The notes: a model not told the origin generated them from the sequence alone. A stretch of 64,000 nucleotides of DNA from an uncultured Clostridia bacterium (GCA_948678575.1 CAPPGO010000002.1:177697-241696); one strand, 5' to 3'. Shown: positions 8,890 to 17,844, counted from the first letter of the stretch. Made by a program: numbers and translations.

Positions 8890-8912
8890 TCGTTAAATGT
8901 ATATATTAACGA
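8890..8912 (-). repeat. right inverted repeat of switch A
   Basis: Partner of 8721-8743; 22 of 23 positions match in inverted orientation. The outer flank AAAATATTATGT is shared with switches B and C. Confidence 0.85.
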
Positions 8913-9063
8913 AAAATATTATGTAAAATAGAATAATAATTAGAGGTGGTTTTCCTTCATTATTATAAAATAAAAGTGAGTAACTCACTTTTGTATTTTG
9001 TGTACGGAGGGAAGCTATTTTTTTGCTTTCCTCAAAAATAAAAATAGGAGGAGAACAAAAGAA
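8913..9063 (+). other. structured 5' leader of prepilin-like gene A
   Basis: Three successive hairpins: about 8932-8966 with loop TGGTTT; 8972-8992 (AAAAGTGAG/CTCACTTTT); 9007-9033 (GAGGGAAGC/GCTTTCCTC). Then AGGAGG and the ATG. The order of hairpins is repeated in leaders B and C although stem sequences differ. No known riboswitch recognised. Confidence 0.6.
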
Positions 9064-10937
9064 ATGAAAAAACAAAAAAAGAGTGCAACGAAACAAAATG
9101 TTTCAAAGTTGAAAAACAGTATAAATCAAAAAAACAAAAGACAAATTATTAATTTTAAAAAAAGTACTCGGAATAACATTAATAGCATTGGTAATTACCA
9201 TAATAGTAATGCTTATTTTAGCAGGTGTTTCAATAAATGCAATACTTGGTGACGATGGAATATTAGCGAAAGCGACAAATGCTAAACTTATTTCAGAAGA
9301 GGCTGCAAGAAGAGAAGCATTAGATATGATATTGCTTGACTATAATTTTAGTGAGTTCTTAGGTGAAGTAGAAGGAATGAATAAATTCTTATCTAAAATA
9401 CAAGGTGAAGGACGAATAGGAAATTATGCAATAACTACTGATGAAGATTATGCAATTATAAAATATGATAATAAGAGCTATGAAATAGTAAGAGAAAGCG
9501 AAGGCAGTGCATATTACAAAATATCAGACGAAGTAGATGGAACTATCTTAGAAGATGGAGATAATATTATATTAACTCAAAAAACATTAGATACAGAAGA
9601 CGGTTTTACTTTTGAGAATGGAAAATCATATATAGTATTAGATGAAAAATTAACAGCAGATGAATTCGATTTCAATATTCAAGCAGGTGCCCCAGTAACA
9701 ATAAAAATAATGCATGATATGGATATTGATAATAAAGATGTACCTAATAGAAGTGCTATAAATCTAGAAGATGGAGCAATATTAAATTTATATGTTTATG
9801 GAAAGGTAAATGTAAATTCTAGTTATGGAGTTGCTGGAACAACTTCTGATGCAAATAATCAAACTTATGCAGAAGGTGGTACAGGAGCTAGTGCCGGAAT
9901 ACATGTTGGAAAAAATTCTGTTTTGAATTTATATGGAACAGGAACTTTAACAGCCATAGGTGGTGTAGCAGGAGAAGGTGGTGGAACTTCAAATGGTAGA
10001 AAAGGTGGCGGAGGCGGTGGTGGTGCTGGCGCAGGTATAGGCGGAAACGGTGGAAAAGGTGGAAATGGCAATTCAAATCTGGAAGTAATACAAGGAGATA
10101 GTGGATACAATACTGCTTTTCATGGTGACGAAGGAGAAAGTTGTGGAACTGTAAATATATATAATATTCTTACAGTTTATGCTTATGGTGGAGGTGGAGG
10201 AGCTGGTGGAGTTAGTAGTGCATCATCTGGCGGAGGCGGTGGAGGATATCCCGCAGCAGGAATAGGTGGTGGTGGTGCTGGTCGGAGGCGGTGGTGACCA
10301 TATAAGCGGCGGTGGCGGTTATACTGGTGGAAATGAACAAACAGCATTGGATAAACCACATAATGGATTAGGAGGCAATAAATCAGAAACTGAATCAGAA
10401 AAAGCTTGTGATTTTGGTCCAGGTGGTGGTTATTTTGAAGAAGTAAAAGATGATCAAAGATCAGGAGATGTGCCATTGGATATGTATGGTGGATTGTTAG
10501 GTGGAGGTGGTGGATGGACCTCTTATAGAGCTTGGGGATACACTTATGGTGGAGATGGTGGAATTGCTGGAAAAGGTGGTCAAATAACAGTAAGTTCAAA
10601 TGCAACTGTAAAAGCTTTTAATGGAAACAAATATACAGATGGAACAGCATATAATAATGGCGAAAATGCAGTAGAAATTTATGCACAAAAAGGAAATTTA
10701 TTAAAAATTGAAAAGACATTAGGATGGTGGGATGATGATATGAATGCTTATTATACTAATCAATTAGGATTTGCAGTAAATTATACAAGATGCTGGGATA
10801 GAAATCAAAATGAAAAAATAACATTAAGAGCAGGAGGAAAGTGTGATACTTTATCTTATGGTCAAGGAGTAGGTTCAGGAGCTGGATATATAGAAGTATC
10901 TAATGGAACATATAAAATTGATTCAAATATGAATTAA
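9064..10937 (+). CDS. Gly-rich prepilin-like surface protein A, two CGG +1 frameshifts
   Basis: Reads as one protein of about 623 aa only if the C of two in-frame CGG codons is skipped: join 9064-9168, 9170-10282, 10284-10937. Residues 1-35 are a basic leader. After the first shift comes the class III signal GITLIALVITIIVMLILAGV of clostridial prepilins; no ATG, GTG or TTG start exists in that frame upstream of it, so the shift is needed to attach the leader. Then a mixed region, a beta-helix-like stretch (AGIHVGKNSVLNLYG), and long Gly runs (GGGGGGGAGAGIGG). The second shift falls in a Gly run and continues as GGGGDH instead of RRRW-stop. Likely exported, surface-exposed and under switch A. 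Paralogue of the gene at 11436. Biochemical function unknown. Confidence 0.75.
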
Positions 10938-10948
10938 TAAAAACAAGA

Positions 10949-10978
10949 AAGTTTGCTAATAATTTAGCAAACTTTTTT
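10949..10978 (+). terminator. terminator of gene A
   Basis: AAGTTTGCTAA/TTAGCAAACTT, 11-bp perfect stem, then T-run. An almost identical terminator follows gene B. Confidence 0.92.
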
Positions 10979-10983
10979 GCATA

Positions 10984-11010
10984 AAAAAAGCTCTAAAAAG
11001 AGCAATTTTT
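10984..11010. terminator. bidirectional terminator at switch B
   Basis: GCTCT/AGAGC, loop AAAA, A-run left and T-run right; same element as at 8694. Confidence 0.75.
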
Positions 11011-11033
11011 TCGTTAAAATAGCATATTAACGA
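11011..11033 (+). repeat. left inverted repeat of switch B
   Basis: 23 bp, arms TCGTTAA and TTAACGA, core AATAGCATA. Exact reverse complement of 11179-11201. Confidence 0.9.
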
Positions 11034-11047
11034 TATATTATAAAATA

Positions 11048-11076
11048 ATAATACACATAAATTTGTAAGAAGTCAA
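11048..11076 (-). promoter_or_regulatory. promoter inside switch B, drawn OFF
   Basis: TTGACT, 17 bp, TATTAT on the - strand, running out through the left repeat into the terminator at 10984-11010. Confidence 0.8.
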
Positions 11077-11178
11077 GCTTTCCATAATAAATATTTAAAG
11101 CAAATTATTTGCTCTTTTTTTATTAATCAAAAATAATGAAAGCTTTGTTACTACTGATGTATATTGATTTTATTGTTT

Positions 11179-11201
11179 TCGTTAATATGCTATTTTAACG
11201 A
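11179..11201 (-). repeat. right inverted repeat of switch B
   Basis: Perfect inverted copy of 11011-11033. Confidence 0.9.
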
Positions 11202-11209
11202 AAAATATT

Positions 11210-11319
11210 ATGTACACAAAATGCTAAAAATTGGAAAAGATTTTTAAAATGTAATGAAATTTTGTCATTACATCTTAATAGTATTGGAATATAATTTCTA
11301 AGAAGTTCTTTGTGTACAT
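11210..11319. repeat. 110-bp element with 11-bp terminal inverted repeats, only in switch B
   Basis: ATGTACACAAA (11210-11220) and TTTGTGTACAT (11309-11319) bound a stretch absent from loci A and C. It contains a GTAATGA/TCATTAC hairpin and a piece TTTCTAAGAAGT also found inside the switch segments. It also holds a weak + strand promoter candidate (TTACAT, 16 bp, TATAAT). It could be a tiny non-autonomous element or the relic of an earlier switch. Confidence 0.5.
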
Positions 11320-11435
11320 GAAAAAGGTGAGTGGTTTCCCTCACATTCGGATAAAATCCGTGTTTTTGTGTATGAGGGGAACTTTTTTGTATAAAAAATC
11401 CCCTCTAAAAATAAAAGAGGAGGAAAACATAAGAA
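11320..11435 (+). other. structured 5' leader of prepilin-like gene B
   Basis: Hairpins GTGAG/CTCAC (11327-11344, loop with TGGTTTCC), CGGAT/ATCCG (11348-11360) and GAGGGGA/TCCCCTC plus T6/A6 (11374-11405), then GAGGAGG and the ATG. Same three-hairpin order as leader A. Confidence 0.6.
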
Positions 11436-13462
11436 ATGAAAAAACAGAAGAAAAATGGCGTTAAGAAAATACTAAGACAATCCAAGCGGAATAACATTAA
11501 TAGCATTAGTAATAACAATAATTATAATGCTAATTTTAGCAGGTGTTTCTATTAATACAATAGTAGGCGAAAATGGAATACTATCAAGAGCAACTAGTGC
11601 AACAGAAACACATAAAAAAGCAAGTATATTAGAAGAATTGAATATGCAACTTGCAGGATACAATATGAATACTTTTACAGACAAAGAAGTAGGAATACAA
11701 ACAATATTAAAAGGATTACTGGAAAATGGATATATAGATGGAGTATTGAATTCTAGTGGAGACTATGTACAAAATGAAACTGAGGCATTACCAGTACCAA
11801 GATTTGATGAAAACAATAATTATATGGATGAAGTAGGATATGGTGTACAAAAGGATGGTTATTCAATAAGTATATTTACTGGAAATGATGGTATATATAT
11901 GGCAGAATACGGAGAAATCAGTTTTTCATCAGGAGGAAGTGTTCAAGGAGGAACAGTATTAGTAACAGAAGAAAGCTTTAATAATGTAACAGATACTAAT
12001 GAAGATGAAAAAGGAAAATATGTAATAGATAAGGATTCTAATTTAATATTTATAGATAAAATAGATGGAGAATTATCTATATATGTAAAATCAGGAACAC
12101 ATTCTAAGATAAATGTACTAAAAGATATGACATTAACAAATACAGGAATGGCAAGAAGCGCAATAGATATAGAGCCAGGTGGAATTTTAGATTTATATGT
12201 AGCTAATAGTGTTATATTAAATGTAAATTCAGGATTTGGTGAAAGTGGAGAAGTTTCAGGTGAACTTGGAAAAAGAGCAGAAGGTGGACCTGGTGGATAT
12301 GCTGGCATACATGTTCCAGAGAATGCAGAATTTAATTTATATGGAAATGGTACTATAATAGCAGTAGGAGGAAATGCAGGAAATGGTGGAGAATGTGTTT
12401 CTGGAAATGTTGGTGGTGGAGGCGGAGGTGGCGCTGGTGCTGGAATAGGTGGAAATGGTGGAAATGGGGGTAGTGCTAATACTACTATTTTAGGTCAATT
12501 AGGAGTGAAAGTGGGCGATAATCCATTAAATAATACTAATAGTGGATTTGATGGAGAAAATGGTGAGAATGCAGGAAAAATAGGGATTTTTGATAAAGCG
12601 ATTGTGTATGCTTATGGTGGCGATGGTGGCGCAGGTGGAACAGATAATTCCACAAGTGCAGGTGGAGGCGGTGGTGGATATCCCGCAGCAGGAATTGGCG
12701 GAGGAGGAGCTGGTGGCCGGTGGTGGAAATCATGTAGATGGAGCTGGCGGATTTTCTGGTGGTGGTGCAGAAAAAAATGCTTTAAGAGGTGAAAATGGAT
12801 TAGGTGGTGGTTATGATGATGAGAATTCAAGAACAGGATGCGGTGGCGGTGGATATTATGCAAGAGGAAAAGGATGCAGCAATTTAAGAATAGGAACTGG
12901 TGTAATTGGAGGAATGGCAGGGTATCCATGGAGTGGTGACTATCCAAATGGAATTAATTTTTATCTTGATATATCAGGAAATGGCGGAAAAGCTGGAAGC
13001 GGTGGCAATGTAAGATATACAGCAGAGAGTCAAATATTTGCATATAATGGAGATATGATTACTAATAATGATTATGATACTTTATATTATGAATATAATG
13101 AGGATGGAAGTATAACCAATAAAGTTTTAAAAGTTTGTGAAAAACCATCTATTAAAAACGAAAATGGAATTAATCAAATAGTAAACAGAAAGTTTATTCC
13201 TTCTAAAATATTTGCTCAGAGTGGTGTTATAAGAGCTACTTATACAACTAATTCAGGTGATTGGACTTTATCAAAAGTTAAAACTGGTGTAGCACTACCT
13301 AATAAAGCAAATAATTATTCAGAATTGACTTTAATTACTGCAACTAATCGTGTTAATACAGCAGTTACAGGCTATACAAATGGATATATGGAAAACCAAG
13401 GAATAGGCTCAGGAGCAGGATACTTAGAAGCTGAAAATGGAAAATTTGAACTTATTAAATAA
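11436..13462 (+). CDS. Gly-rich prepilin-like surface protein B, two CGG +1 frameshifts
   Basis: One protein of about 674 aa when the C of two in-frame CGG codons is skipped: join 11436-11486, 11488-12717, 12719-13462. Basic leader (MKKQKKNGVKKILRQSK), then after the shift GITLIALVITIIIMLILAGV. In the body frame a TAA lies 15 nt before GGA and no start codon follows, so a direct start is not available. The body parallels gene A: GIHVPENAEFNLYGNGT, Gly runs with GAGIGGNGGNGG, GGGGGGYPAAGIGGGGAGG. The second shift lies at the equivalent Gly run and restores GGGNHVDGAGGFSGGG. The C-terminal part (SGAGYLEAENGKFEL) is again shared with A. Predicted exported surface protein under switch B. Confidence 0.75.
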
Positions 13463-13469
13463 TAAATGA

Positions 13470-13502
13470 AAGTTTGCTAATATATTTAGCAAACTTTTTT
13501 TG
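13470..13502 (+). terminator. terminator of gene B
   Basis: AAGTTTGCTAA/TTAGCAAACTT stem with T-run; copy of the gene A terminator. Confidence 0.92.
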
Positions 13503-13505
13503 CAT

Positions 13506-13532
13506 AAAAAAGCTCTGAAAAGAGCAAATTTT
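13506..13532. terminator. bidirectional terminator at switch C
   Basis: GCTCT/AGAGC with GAAA loop, A-run left and T-run right. Confidence 0.75.
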
Positions 13533-13555
13533 TCGTTAATATAGAATATTAACGA
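13533..13555 (+). repeat. left inverted repeat of switch C
   Basis: 23 bp, arms TCGTTAA and TTAACGA, core TATAGAATA. Exact reverse complement of 13701-13723. Confidence 0.9.
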
Positions 13556-13569
13556 CCTATTACAAAACT

Positions 13570-13598
13570 ATAATACACATAAATTTCTAAGAAGTCAA
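13570..13598 (-). promoter_or_regulatory. promoter inside switch C, drawn OFF
   Basis: TTGACT, 17 bp, TATTAT on the - strand; its start point would fall close to the left repeat. Confidence 0.8.
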
Positions 13599-13700
13599 GC
13601 TTTCCATAATAAATTTTTAGAGCAAGTTTTATGCTCTTTTTTTATTGTCACTAACTCGCGAAACTATTGCTACTGATAAGATATATTGATTTTGATGTTT

Positions 13701-13723
13701 TCGTTAATATTCTATATTAACGA
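13701..13723 (-). repeat. right inverted repeat of switch C
   Basis: Perfect inverted copy of 13533-13555. Confidence 0.9.
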
Positions 13724-13971
13724 AAAATATTATGTCAATAATCAGAGGTGGTTTTCCTTCTGATTATACCAATAAAAGTGTTAGACACTTTTAAATTTTG
13801 TGTACAGAGTGGTTGAAAAGTAATTACAATTTTATCTGTGTGCAGTGGCAATTTTCATTAAAAACGCGGTTACATACTTTTGTATGCGCCCTTGCCTTTT
13901 TAATAAAACTTTCCTTGCTAAAATTTAATTACTTTCCAATCCAACTATTTTTAAAAGAAAGGAAAAGAAAA
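13724..13971 (+). other. long structured 5' leader of gene C
   Basis: Begins with the same two hairpins as leader A: ATAATCAGA/TCTGATTAT (13738-13767, TGGTTTT loop) and AAAAGTGT/ACACTTTT (13774-13792). Then comes a larger fold: AAAGTAATT near 13816 pairs with AATTACTTT near 13926. It encloses ATTAAAAA/TTTTTAAT, GCG/CGC and CATAC/GTATG stems around 13857-13905. Leader A has only a simple hairpin in this place. No known RNA family recognised. Confidence 0.55.
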
Positions 13972-16900
13972 ATGTGTAAACAAAAGAGAAGCAGAAGGAA
14001 AACAAAGAATGATTTTTTTAAACAATCAAAACGGAATAACATTAATTGCATTAGTTATTTCAATAATAGTAATGTTAATTTTAGCTGGTGTTTCTATTAA
14101 TGCAATAATAGGTGATGATGGAATAATAAGCAGAACGCAATATTCAACATTTCTAAGTGAAATGACAGCAATAGAAGAAGCAGTGCAAATGTGGAGAGCT
14201 GGTGAAGCAATAGGACAAATTGGAGAAGAAACAAAAGCAATACCATCTATTGGACTTTGTCAAGTAAGTGATTTAACTAAAACAGAAAGATTAGTTGGAG
14301 AAGTAGGATATTATAGAATATGGAGTATGAAAGAAACAGAACCAGAAACAAGTATATATAGTAGTAGCTCTGAATTTAATAGTGAATTTGAAAGTGAAAT
14401 GATATTTTTTCCAGCAGGAGTGCAAGACTTGTTTTATTTGAATAATGAAGCTCTTGGAATAAAAAGCGATAAAACATATGTAATAGATGCAGCAACAGGA
14501 ATGATATATTCGATAGCAGGAGTAAAGCTAAAAGGAATAAGTTGTTATAGTGCAAATATGGCAACAGCAGTAATGAGTGGAAGTTCAAATGCACCAGTAT
14601 TTGCGGAATCAGAAGTAAGTGGAACAGGTACTGGTGATAAATTAGCTGGAAATGTACAAGATGAATTATTAGAAGATGGAACTAAAAATCCAAATTATAA
14701 TCCTTATGGATTTCAAATTATATCTGATTCAGAATCAAATAATGTATATAAATTATATAATAACGGTGATTTATATGGGAAGGGAATTAAAAATTTTTCA
14801 TTAAATCTTAGTGAAAAAGAAATGGCAGATTGTGATACAAAAGTATGGCAAAATTTTACAATTCCAGAAAATATAGGTGGCTATAAAAAATTATATCAAG
14901 GTTCAAATACTTTTTATGTTATAGATAATGACGATTATTTATGGGCATGGGGCTCTAATGAAAGTAATAAGTTAGGATTAACACAAGAACAACAAGTAGA
15001 TTATACAGGAAGAGAAGCTGTAAAATTAGATGTTGATGGAAAAAAAGTAAAAAAAGTTTTTTCAACATATCCAAATAGCACTTTTTGTATAACCGAAGAT
15101 AATTCTTTATATGTGGCTGGTTCAAATGTAAATTATAATCTAGGCTTAGGTAATAATGAAACTATATATAAATTTACTAAGGTTGATATAAAAGATGTAA
15201 ATGGTCAAACAATATTAGGTGACAAAATATATAAAATAATATCAGCTTACAGATATACAATAATTTGGGTAAATGCTTCTAATTATGAGGTAGAGAGTAC
15301 TGATTGGTATAATAATAATGAATTTTATATTGTAGGACACAATATTGATGGTCAATTTAGTAATGGAAATATAAATGATTTTTATTATTACTATACCAAA
15401 GTTTGGGATGGATATTTATATAAATTTGATACAGAACAACAAAAATCAGTGAGAATTAACAATACTTATAATGCATCAATAGATGTTCAGCATAAGGTAA
15501 AAGAGATAATAACGGGAAATGCAACAACCATTTTAACAACTGATAATAGAGTTTTAGTTACTGGTAGTGGATATCATGGCTATCAATGGTTTGATATGAA
15601 AGAGCAAAATGAATTATCTAGTACAAAGAATTTTTTACCACTCACAACAAATGTTAAAGAGAATTTAGAAATTGGTACAAATGTGCAAAAAATTGCTTCA
15701 TATGATAATACTAGTGTACTTATTTGGAGAAAAAACAATGGAAATGATGAAATTTTTGGTTCAAGAGTAGGAATAACAGTTGGAATTGCAGCAGATAAAT
15801 CTGAGAGTGGATATTTTTATAAAATAACATTACCATCAACTTTAATTTCAGAAGGAATAAAAGATATTGCTGTAAATTCAACTAGTGCATACATTTTATC
15901 AAATGCAGGAAAAGTATATGGAACAGGTGGAAATAGTGGATTAGGTTTAGGAAAAGAAAATACATCAAATATAGGAGATGGATTTGTTGAATTGAATCTT
16001 TCTAAAAAAGTAATTTCTATGAATGAATTGTCTGGTAGAAACACTGATCAATTTATGATTTTATCTTGCGAAGACGGAACAATGTTTGCTATTGGAAATG
16101 AACGAATTATTTTTAGAGATAAAGTATTACAAAAATCTTGGAAAAAGATTGCGAGTAATGTAAGGAATTTTACTGTTACTGATAATTCAGCAGCTTATGT
16201 TACAAAAGATAATAATATTTTTGTTTCAGGAACAGATTCTTATATATTAGGCTTAGGAGCAGATTCGAGTTATGTACTTAATGAGTATGTAAAAGTGTCA
16301 GACTTTTCTAACAATGTATTAGAAGCTAAAATTGCAAATGGTATGTTGGGAATTAAGACGCTAGATAACAAATTATATGTTTGTGGATATAATAAACCAG
16401 AAAATGATCAATTTAATGGATTAGAGCATTCAACTAATAGATTTGAATTATTGAAAGATGAAATAAGTGTATGGAATATTAAAGGGATGAGTAGATTTTT
16501 TGTTTCTAATAATGAATTTTACGAATGGGGACAAACTGGTGATGGTTGTTTGCTAATTGCAGGAAATAAAAATAATCCAGATATTGTACCAACCAAAGTT
16601 AATATAACACAATTTAAAGTTGAAGAATTAGATAGCATTGATACTAATGGAAAAAGAAAAACTACATTTATAGTAAAGGGAAAATTATATACTTGTAGTG
16701 GTAATAGTGGAAGGTGGGAAATTGTAGGTGTTGGTGGTGGTGGATTGAGACCTTTTACATATACTTTTGGTGAAAATATTATAAAATGTGCACATGCAAA
16801 TGATGTATCAAGTATGTATTTGACAGAAAGTGGTAAAGCATATAGTGTAGGAACAAAATCATTATTGGGAATAGGTGAAACAGATAGTACAACATATATT

Positions 16901-17113
16901 TTAGATTTACAGCAATCCAAAATTGAAAATGTAATAGATATTGTTGCGGGTAATGGATTTTATATAGCAGTTACAAAAGATGGAAAAGTGTATGGAACAG
17001 GAAGTAATACTTATGGAGTTCTAGGTCGTTGGATAGGAATAGATAGAAAGCAACCAAATAGCAGATACAAAACAGCATTTGAATGGGTAGAATGTCCAGA
17101 ACTTGAAATTTAA
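13972..17113 (+). CDS. prepilin-like RCC1-repeat surface protein C, one CGG +1 frameshift
   Basis: About 1046 aa as join 13972-14031, 14033-17113. The leader MCKQKRSRRKTKNDFFKQSK has a good ribosome site (AAAGGAAAAG); skipping the C of CGG 14032-14034 fuses it to GITLIALVISIIVMLILAGV. An alternative start in the body frame, ATG 14009 with AAGGA upstream, gives MIFLNNQNGITLIALV without a shift, so this gene alone does not prove frameshifting. From about residue 290 on there are repeated RCC1-type blades: LWAWGSNESNKLGL, LYVAGSNVNYNLGLG, VYGTGGNSGLGLG, LYVCGYN, AYSVGTKSLLGIG, VYGTGSNTYGVLG. This suggests a beta-propeller displayed outside the cell. Under switch C. Ligand unknown. Confidence 0.8.
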
Positions 17114-17141
17114 TTATTTTATATAGAAAAAATGAATATAA

Positions 17142-17169
17142 AAAAACGCGGGCGAGTGCTCGCGTTTTT
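17142..17169. terminator. bidirectional terminator between convergent genes
   Basis: AAAAACGCG/CGCGTTTTT stem around an inner GCGAG/CTCGC option; A- and T-runs on both sides serve the + gene at 13972 and the - gene at 17173. Unusually GC-rich for the window, like the adjacent foreign gene. Confidence 0.85.
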
Positions 17170-17172
17170 GCT

Positions 17173-17844
17173 CTACCGTTTGCGATGAGCATGTTTTTTG
17201 TAAGCCATTTTATCAATCAGAATCAGCATATATGAAATCATTAAAATACCTAAAAATATTACAATCAACCATTTTGCAACACCAGAAATTCCAAGCTCAA
17301 TATAATCCAAGAAAAAATACCCAAATTTTTTTGAACCACCAATGCTGAAAAATGTGCCTCCATTAGCGCTATAAGTGTACACATACAGTGCATAATTTGA
17401 TGGAATAATAATCCAAATAAAAGGATAGTACCATTTGAATTTTCCCTTTCGATCAAATAGGAAATAATCAAGTACAACTAAAATTGGTGACAAAGTGTGC
17501 ACAAGAAAATCTGCGACAATCTTGTTAGATACAGCACTTTGCAAATTATCCATCTGAAATCCTACGGGGGCAAGAGCTATTCTGTAAACAATTGCTGTGA
17601 TAGCGATTGCAACAATTATAGCACCTTTCAGTAAATAGTAGATATTGTTCTTGTATCGTTTTCCCCGAATTTCAAGTACAATTAATATGGAGAAAAATAC
17701 AAGGCAAAGAATATTACTTTGCAAGGTATAATATGATAATAATGCTGTGACTGATTTGGTATTAGATAAGTTGAGATAAATACCTAATAAAAGGCTAATC
17801 AAAACCAAAGACTTATAACCTAAAGAAAGTTTCTTCGTGGTCAT
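17173..17844 (-). CDS. Pr6Pr-family integral membrane protein, probably acquired
   Basis: 223 aa with six or seven hydrophobic segments and the pattern SYYTLQSNILCL, ALAPVGFQ, VHTLSPILVVLDYFLFDRKGKFKWYYPFIWIIIPSNYALYVYTYS, which fits the Pr6Pr (predicted six-pass) membrane proteins common in lactobacilli and clostridia. Function unknown. AAGGAGGT lies 6 nt before the ATG. Codon use differs from neighbours: it contains in-frame CGG codons (complement of about 17672-17674 in EIRGKRY, and the last codon before TAG), read in frame 0. Together with the GC-rich terminator this suggests recent transfer. It is the only - strand gene in the first 42 kb. Confidence 0.75.
   Translation of the reverse strand: MTTKKLSLGYKSLVLISLLLGIYLNLSNTKSVTALLSYYTLQSNILCLVFFSILIVLEIRGKRYKNNIYYLLKGAIIVAIAITAIVYRIALAPVGFQMDNLQSAVSNKIVADFLVHTLSPILVVLDYFLFDRKGKFKWYYPFIWIIIPSNYALYVYTYSANGGTFFSIGGSKKFGYFFLDYIELGISGVAKWLIVIFLGILMISYMLILIDKMAYKKHAHRKR

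Larger units (their letters stand above)
8721..8912. promoter_or_regulatory. invertible promoter segment A (predicted phase switch)
   Basis: 192 bp bounded by a 23-bp inverted-repeat pair. Inside, on the - strand, is a promoter with TTGACT (8781-8786 complement), 17-bp spacer and TATCAT (8758-8763 complement), pointing away from the downstream gene. On the + strand is an AAGTAA/TTACTT terminator-like hairpin with T-run (8808-8829). Inversion would place the promoter facing the prepilin-like gene at 9064. Assembly orientation: OFF. The architecture is seen directly; recombination itself is inferred from two further copies of the same architecture. Confidence 0.8.
11011..11201. promoter_or_regulatory. 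invertible promoter segment B (predicted phase switch)
   Basis: 191 bp bounded by a perfect 23-bp inverted repeat. The internal - strand promoter has TTGACT (11071-11076 complement), 17-bp spacer and TATTAT (11048-11053 complement). The internal + strand terminator is AGCAAA/TTTGCT then TTTTTTT (11098-11121). Drawn OFF. The second half (about 11140-11178) resembles that of switch C, including ATATTGATTTTATTGTTTT. Confidence 0.85.
13533..13723. promoter_or_regulatory. invertible promoter segment C (predicted phase switch)
   Basis: 191 bp bounded by a perfect 23-bp inverted repeat. The internal - strand promoter has TTGACT (13593-13598 complement), 17-bp spacer and TATTAT (13570-13575 complement). 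The internal + strand terminator is AGAGCA/TGCTCT with T7 (13619-13645). Drawn OFF with respect to the RCC1-like gene at 13972. Confidence 0.85.

Noticed and set aside
8913..9063. c-di-GMP (GEMM) riboswitch upstream of pilin-like genes
   Set aside because: The conserved GEMM core and tetraloop receptor are not present; the three hairpins do not match its layout.
9865..10110. - strand Pro-rich ORFs opposite the Gly-rich genes (also 10183-10605, 12612-12947)
   Set aside because: They are antisense shadows of Gly codons with no ribosome site or homology.
9188..10297. Treating the prepilin-like genes as separate ORFs or pseudogenes
   Set aside because: The breaks fall at the same codon type (CGG), the resumed frames keep conserved motifs, and leaders with good ribosome sites sit in the alternate frame; decay would give varied lesions.
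8721..13723. CRISPR array or simple tandem repeat
   Set aside because: Repeats occur as inverted pairs 2.3-2.5 kb apart with genes between, not as regularly spaced direct repeats.
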